Of a stretch of 64,000 nucleotides of DNA, positions 61,084-64,000 are shown one piece after another. How positions within the stretch are numbered: the first letter of the stretch is position 1; each line of letters begins with the position of its first letter. A program made the translations under genes and the position numbers. The DNA comes from Hofstenia miamia (Eukaryota; Xenacoelomorpha; Acoela). The notes under the pieces were generated by a model. The model ran no database searches, was not told the origin of the DNA, and saw only the letters and a program-made list of their open reading frames with translations. The stretch is taken from contig SCFE01000036.1 in assembly GCA_004352715.1 (NCBI GenBank), forward strand, positions 347,749 through 411,748, read 5' to 3'.

Positions 61084-61497
61084 TTAAAAAAGTAATTGAA
61101 AATGTGAGCACATAATTGCACACTGACTTGACCCGTTCAATGGCCAAAACTGGTCAGTAAAAGCATGATTTTTTATTTTTAACGGCATTTTGTAATTCAG
61201 ATTTTTTGTACAAATCTCTGTTTCAATTTTTGTCAAAATTTTGTAGCAACAAAATTGTTTAATGTAATAAAGTAGTAATACTTCCATTATATTAAATGTG
61301 AGTTTTATGTACTGGTTTGCTGATATATTAGAATATATTTTTGGAATTAAATTACAAGTATATACAGCAGCTTTTAAATGGCTCAATTTGACTACTTCCG
61401 TCAACAGGCATTGCCAATAAGCTAGTCCTACCAGCCGGCTAGGGATTTCTTGATACAGGTAATATTTGATTTTACCAAAATGTATAGTCCTGTTCAA
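61084..61497 (-). CDS. Hypothetical frame inside transposon-like element, 137 codons
   Basis: An ATG-to-stop frame beginning MNRTIHFGKIKYYLYQEIPS. Its first 60 codons are duplicated at 61802-61605 by the 305-bp tandem repeat. No catalytic motif or zinc finger is visible. It may be a decayed transposase segment or chance. Confidence 0.25.
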   Translation of the reverse strand: MNRTIHFGKIKYYLYQEIPSRLVGLAYWQCLLTEVVKLSHLKAAVYTCNLIPKIYSNISANQYIKLTFNIMEVLLLYYIKQFCCYKILTKIETEICTKNLNYKMPLKIKNHAFTDQFWPLNGSSQCAIMCSHFQLLF

Positions 61498-61970
61498 CTC
61501 AACTTCTCAGCGGGAGAATAATGAAAATCGTACTCTTTTAAAAACAGATTCCGGTAAGTCAGTTGTGGTCTTGAAGTAGGCAAAACTTAAAATTATCTAG
61601 ACTCTTAATCTGTACTGATGATTGGCATACTTTGTAAATTTGAAAAGCAGTCAAATTTGAGAGGATATACAGCAGCTTTTAAATGGCTCAATTTGACTAC
61701 TTCCGTCAAGAGGCATTGCCAATAAGCTAGTCCTACCAGCTGGCTAGGGATTTCTTGATACAGGTAATATTTGATTTTACCAAAATGTATAGTCCTGTTC
61801 AACTCAACTTCTCAGCGGGAGAATAATGAAAATCGTACTCTTTTAAAAACAGATTCCGGTAAGTCAGTTGTGGTCTTGAAGTAGGCAAAACTTAAAATTA
61901 TCTAGACTCTTAATCTGTACTGATGATTGGCATACTTTGTAAATTTGAAAAGCAGTCAAATTTGAGAGGA
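61361..61970. repeat. 305-bp tandem duplication
   Basis: 61361-61665 and 61666-61970, both starting TATACAGCAGCTTTTAAATG and ending TTTGAGAGGA, with only two or three substitutions and no N at the junction. It lies inside the element with CAGAGTTGG ends. Confidence 0.9.
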
Positions 61971-62160
61971 TAACATTCTTAATCGCTAACCTTATGTGTC
62001 TTTTCTTTTACCTTTGAGAAAGTGTCTCCATGAAGTTGTAAATATGAAATTCTGGGCGCAGGTCGCAATCTGTCAAAATTCTGAAAAAATAGACTGTTTG
62101 ACCGGCCGGTTACAGCCGGTTCAATCAGGTCAGCAAAAATCCTGACCGGGCCCAACTCTG

Positions 62161-63981
62161 CTGTACAGAAGGCAACAGCTAGCTGCAGCTAGTCTTAAAT
62201 AAAGCTCTCTTAAAGTTGGAGACTAATAAGTATCCCAACATCAACATCAAATTAAGAGAAAAAAGGGACATTAATAATAATAATGATAATAATAAAAGTC
62301 TAGTAATAGTTTGTTTTGCAGTTTGTAATATGCAATATGTTATATGCAAAGAAAATATTTACAAAATAACAAACAGCACTATGTACAATAAAGATTATTA
62401 AAAAGAACACATCTAAAATTATTAATAAACCAACACCTTAAACTATAATTTTAAAAAAATGGTACAATAAGCTGTTTTGCCATGTATAGTTTTAGACGCT
62501 TACTACTACCTAGAATTTTTTTCGATGTGAAAGTAGATTTTGTTTTAGCTTCTTTTTAAATATGTTTAGTGGTCTTACTCCCTGGCAAGCACCTAATTAT
62601 GCTGCTACTTATGTATTTTTGCACGCTTATTAATTTCGTAAAAAGTATTAAGGAAATCGAGCGCGTTGGTTGACTTGTAGGTGTGTTTACACTTAAATCG
62701 AGGCAAACATTAATTACATATTTGTAAAGATATTTAAATAGATAATTTGAGTACATTGCAGTGTAATTCTAAAAATAAACTTACATCAATTTCTCAAAAA
62801 CTTCAATCCTCAAACTAACACATGATTGGTTTTTGTGAAGTCTTCAGCACTCATTTAAGAAAATTTAACCCAATTTTTTGAAATTAACATTTTTTTGTTT
62901 TGGTTTAACGCTATTTTTGCTGAGCGTAGGTATATTTAGCAAATTAGAGATTAGCGACTTCATTTTAGGGTTGGCTAGCGTTAGAGGGTTCTCTAATATT
63001 TCGCAGCACTGATTGTATGATAAATTCCAATATTGAAACTCCAACAAAAATTAATTCAATGCAAAATAGAAGAATAGTATTTTGTAAAGTTTCGTATAAA
63101 ATGAGGCATTGCCATACAGTTGAATTTTTTGAACGAAGATAAATGTTGCAGGTCCTTGATCGATTTTAGTCTAAAGCTAGTATGATTTCCATTGGAAATT
63201 CTTCATATCAAATACATCCCTTCCATTGTCAGACGTCGAAAAATCATCCATCCATATCCTTCATATTCATTAAAACAGTAACTGGGTGCTAATTATTTGA
63301 AATTTTGAAATAATGGAGGGTATTGTCTTTGCCTTATAAACTAACTTTGATGGATGGTTTATTAGAAGGATGTTTATTAGCCTTCTATATGATCTGAATC
63401 AAATTGTTTTCGAGATTTAGCATTTCTTTGAAGTGTTGACGAAAAGTTAATACTTCTATCAATCAGGGAAGTTGCAAGTAAACGCTATTGATTAGAGTTA
63501 TTAATAGGTGATATTAACTTTAGGAGTAAATAAGCTAATATATAGCCATCTCACAAATTGCTTTAAAATTTAACTCAAACACCTTCGAACATTGCAGATT
63601 AGTCGAATTAACCAAACCGTTTTGTAAATTTAATATTTCGCTTTATTTGATTTTGGCAAAGATTACATTTAAAAAATCAGGCTATTCATTATAACAAGAA
63701 ATTTTCTGCATTTTGAAATCAAACAGTTGGAAGTAGTATCACTTTACAGATTACAGAGCTTCATTTGTAAGAATATAAATATGCTTATTTCTTTCAGCAG
63801 CATTTTTAAAAATATATTGCATTTTATTACTTGCAAGAGCATTAAATTTGTTGAAGCTGCGTTTAGTGCTTCATTATTTCGTTTTGGACTGTAAATCGCT
63901 AGGCTGTGGTGCACGCTACTACATTTTTAAAATTAAAGATGTATTTTTGGTGATAATTGTTAATTATCGTATACCTGAGTG
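62161..63981. other. AT-rich stretch without identified gene
   Basis: A block at 62785-62839 on the minus strand has a GTAAGT donor and is open for 18 codons, but it is too short to support. Nothing else was seen. Confidence 0.35.
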
Positions 63982-64000
63982 CAGAGGCGCACCCAGAGGG
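63982..64000 (+). mobile_element. hAT-type terminus running off the window
   Basis: CAGAGGCGCACCCAGAGGG matches the common hAT end CAG[AT]GGCG[TC]ACCCAG[AG]GGG. If real, the 8-bp target duplication would be CCTGAGTG (63974-63981). Confidence 0.6.

Larger units (their letters stand above)
60653..62160. mobile_element. Putative DNA transposon with CAGAGTTGG inverted ends
   Basis: The left end begins CAGAGTTGGAATTGGAACCG and the right end, inverted, CAGAGTTGGGCCCGGTCAGG. Both contain CGG[G]TCAGGATTTxTG and GGTT-rich words within about 70 bp, facing inward. Flanks show only an imperfect duplication (TTGCAGAA against TGTACAGAA), so family assignment (hAT-like) is tentative. It contains a 305-bp tandem duplication and minus-strand frames at 61084-61497 that resemble no transposase I know. 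Confidence 0.6.

Noticed and set aside
1-64000. CRISPR arrays, operons, tRNA or rRNA genes
   Set aside because: Repeats have no regular spacer structure, no cloverleaf with convincing boxes was found, and the DNA is clearly eukaryotic.

Overview
The window reads as nuclear DNA of a metazoan, probably an invertebrate. It is about 70% A+T, has long stretches without coding sequence, many (TA)n microsatellites, GT-AG introns, and a dense, layered load of decayed transposons: CR1/jockey-like LINEs, a Penelope-like element, hAT, Tc1/mariner, PIF/Harbinger-like and piggyBac-like elements. Nothing bacterial or viral was seen. The species cannot be named from the sequence. It is a draft scaffold: runs of N sit mostly inside (TA)n tracts (5784-5945, 7090-7204, 9585-10375, 14899-15055, 15580-15723, 47410-47795), plus 17072-17092, 49411-50037 and single Ns at 18671, 56211, 57191 and 58897.

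Host genes. Two host loci are supported, both on the minus strand. (1) Three splice-bounded, phase-compatible exons (25111-24985, 21071-20920, 6583-6385 with the stop codon) form the 3' end of an unrecognised gene covering at least 18.7 kb. A further open block at 29652-29870 may be an upstream exon. (2) A coding exon at 44883-44476 encodes a TMEM200-like two-pass membrane protein and ends at a consensus donor.

Transposons, left to right. 1612-4293 is a nearly full-length but broken CR1-like LINE (PHD-finger ORF1, endonuclease, reverse transcriptase). 7369-8430 is a 5'-truncated LINE on the minus strand with one nonsense codon. 11622-12399 is a hAT element with a perfect 8-bp target duplication, into which a foldback PIF/Harbinger-like MITE (11771-11994, TTA duplication) has inserted. 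13718-14024, 15088-15551, 31377-31751 and 34309-34653 are short hAT-type elements with terminal inverted repeats and matching 8-bp flanks. 26917-28814 is a hAT element with a recognisable transposase C-terminus. 35683-35910 is a TTAA-flanked piggyBac-like MITE. 48980-53271 is a jockey/CR1-like LINE split by a second, unrelated LINE (49108-51776) whose C-terminus carries zinc fingers. 54788-54975 is a Penelope-like reverse transcriptase fragment. 56160-57190 is another LINE fragment. 60241-60512 is a Tc1-like transposase C-terminus next to a 1.5-kb element with long inverted ends (60653-62160). A hAT-type inverted end runs off the window at 63982.

Repeats. A tandem 316-bp unit at 122-~771 ends in a TTTGGCAAA-type minisatellite that recurs inverted at 58282-58371 and again near 59030-59150. 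Several exact duplications abut Ns (16856/17093, 18441/18672, 57757/58372) and look like unmerged contig ends rather than biology. Most of the remaining sequence is AT-rich intronic or intergenic DNA in which no gene was seen.
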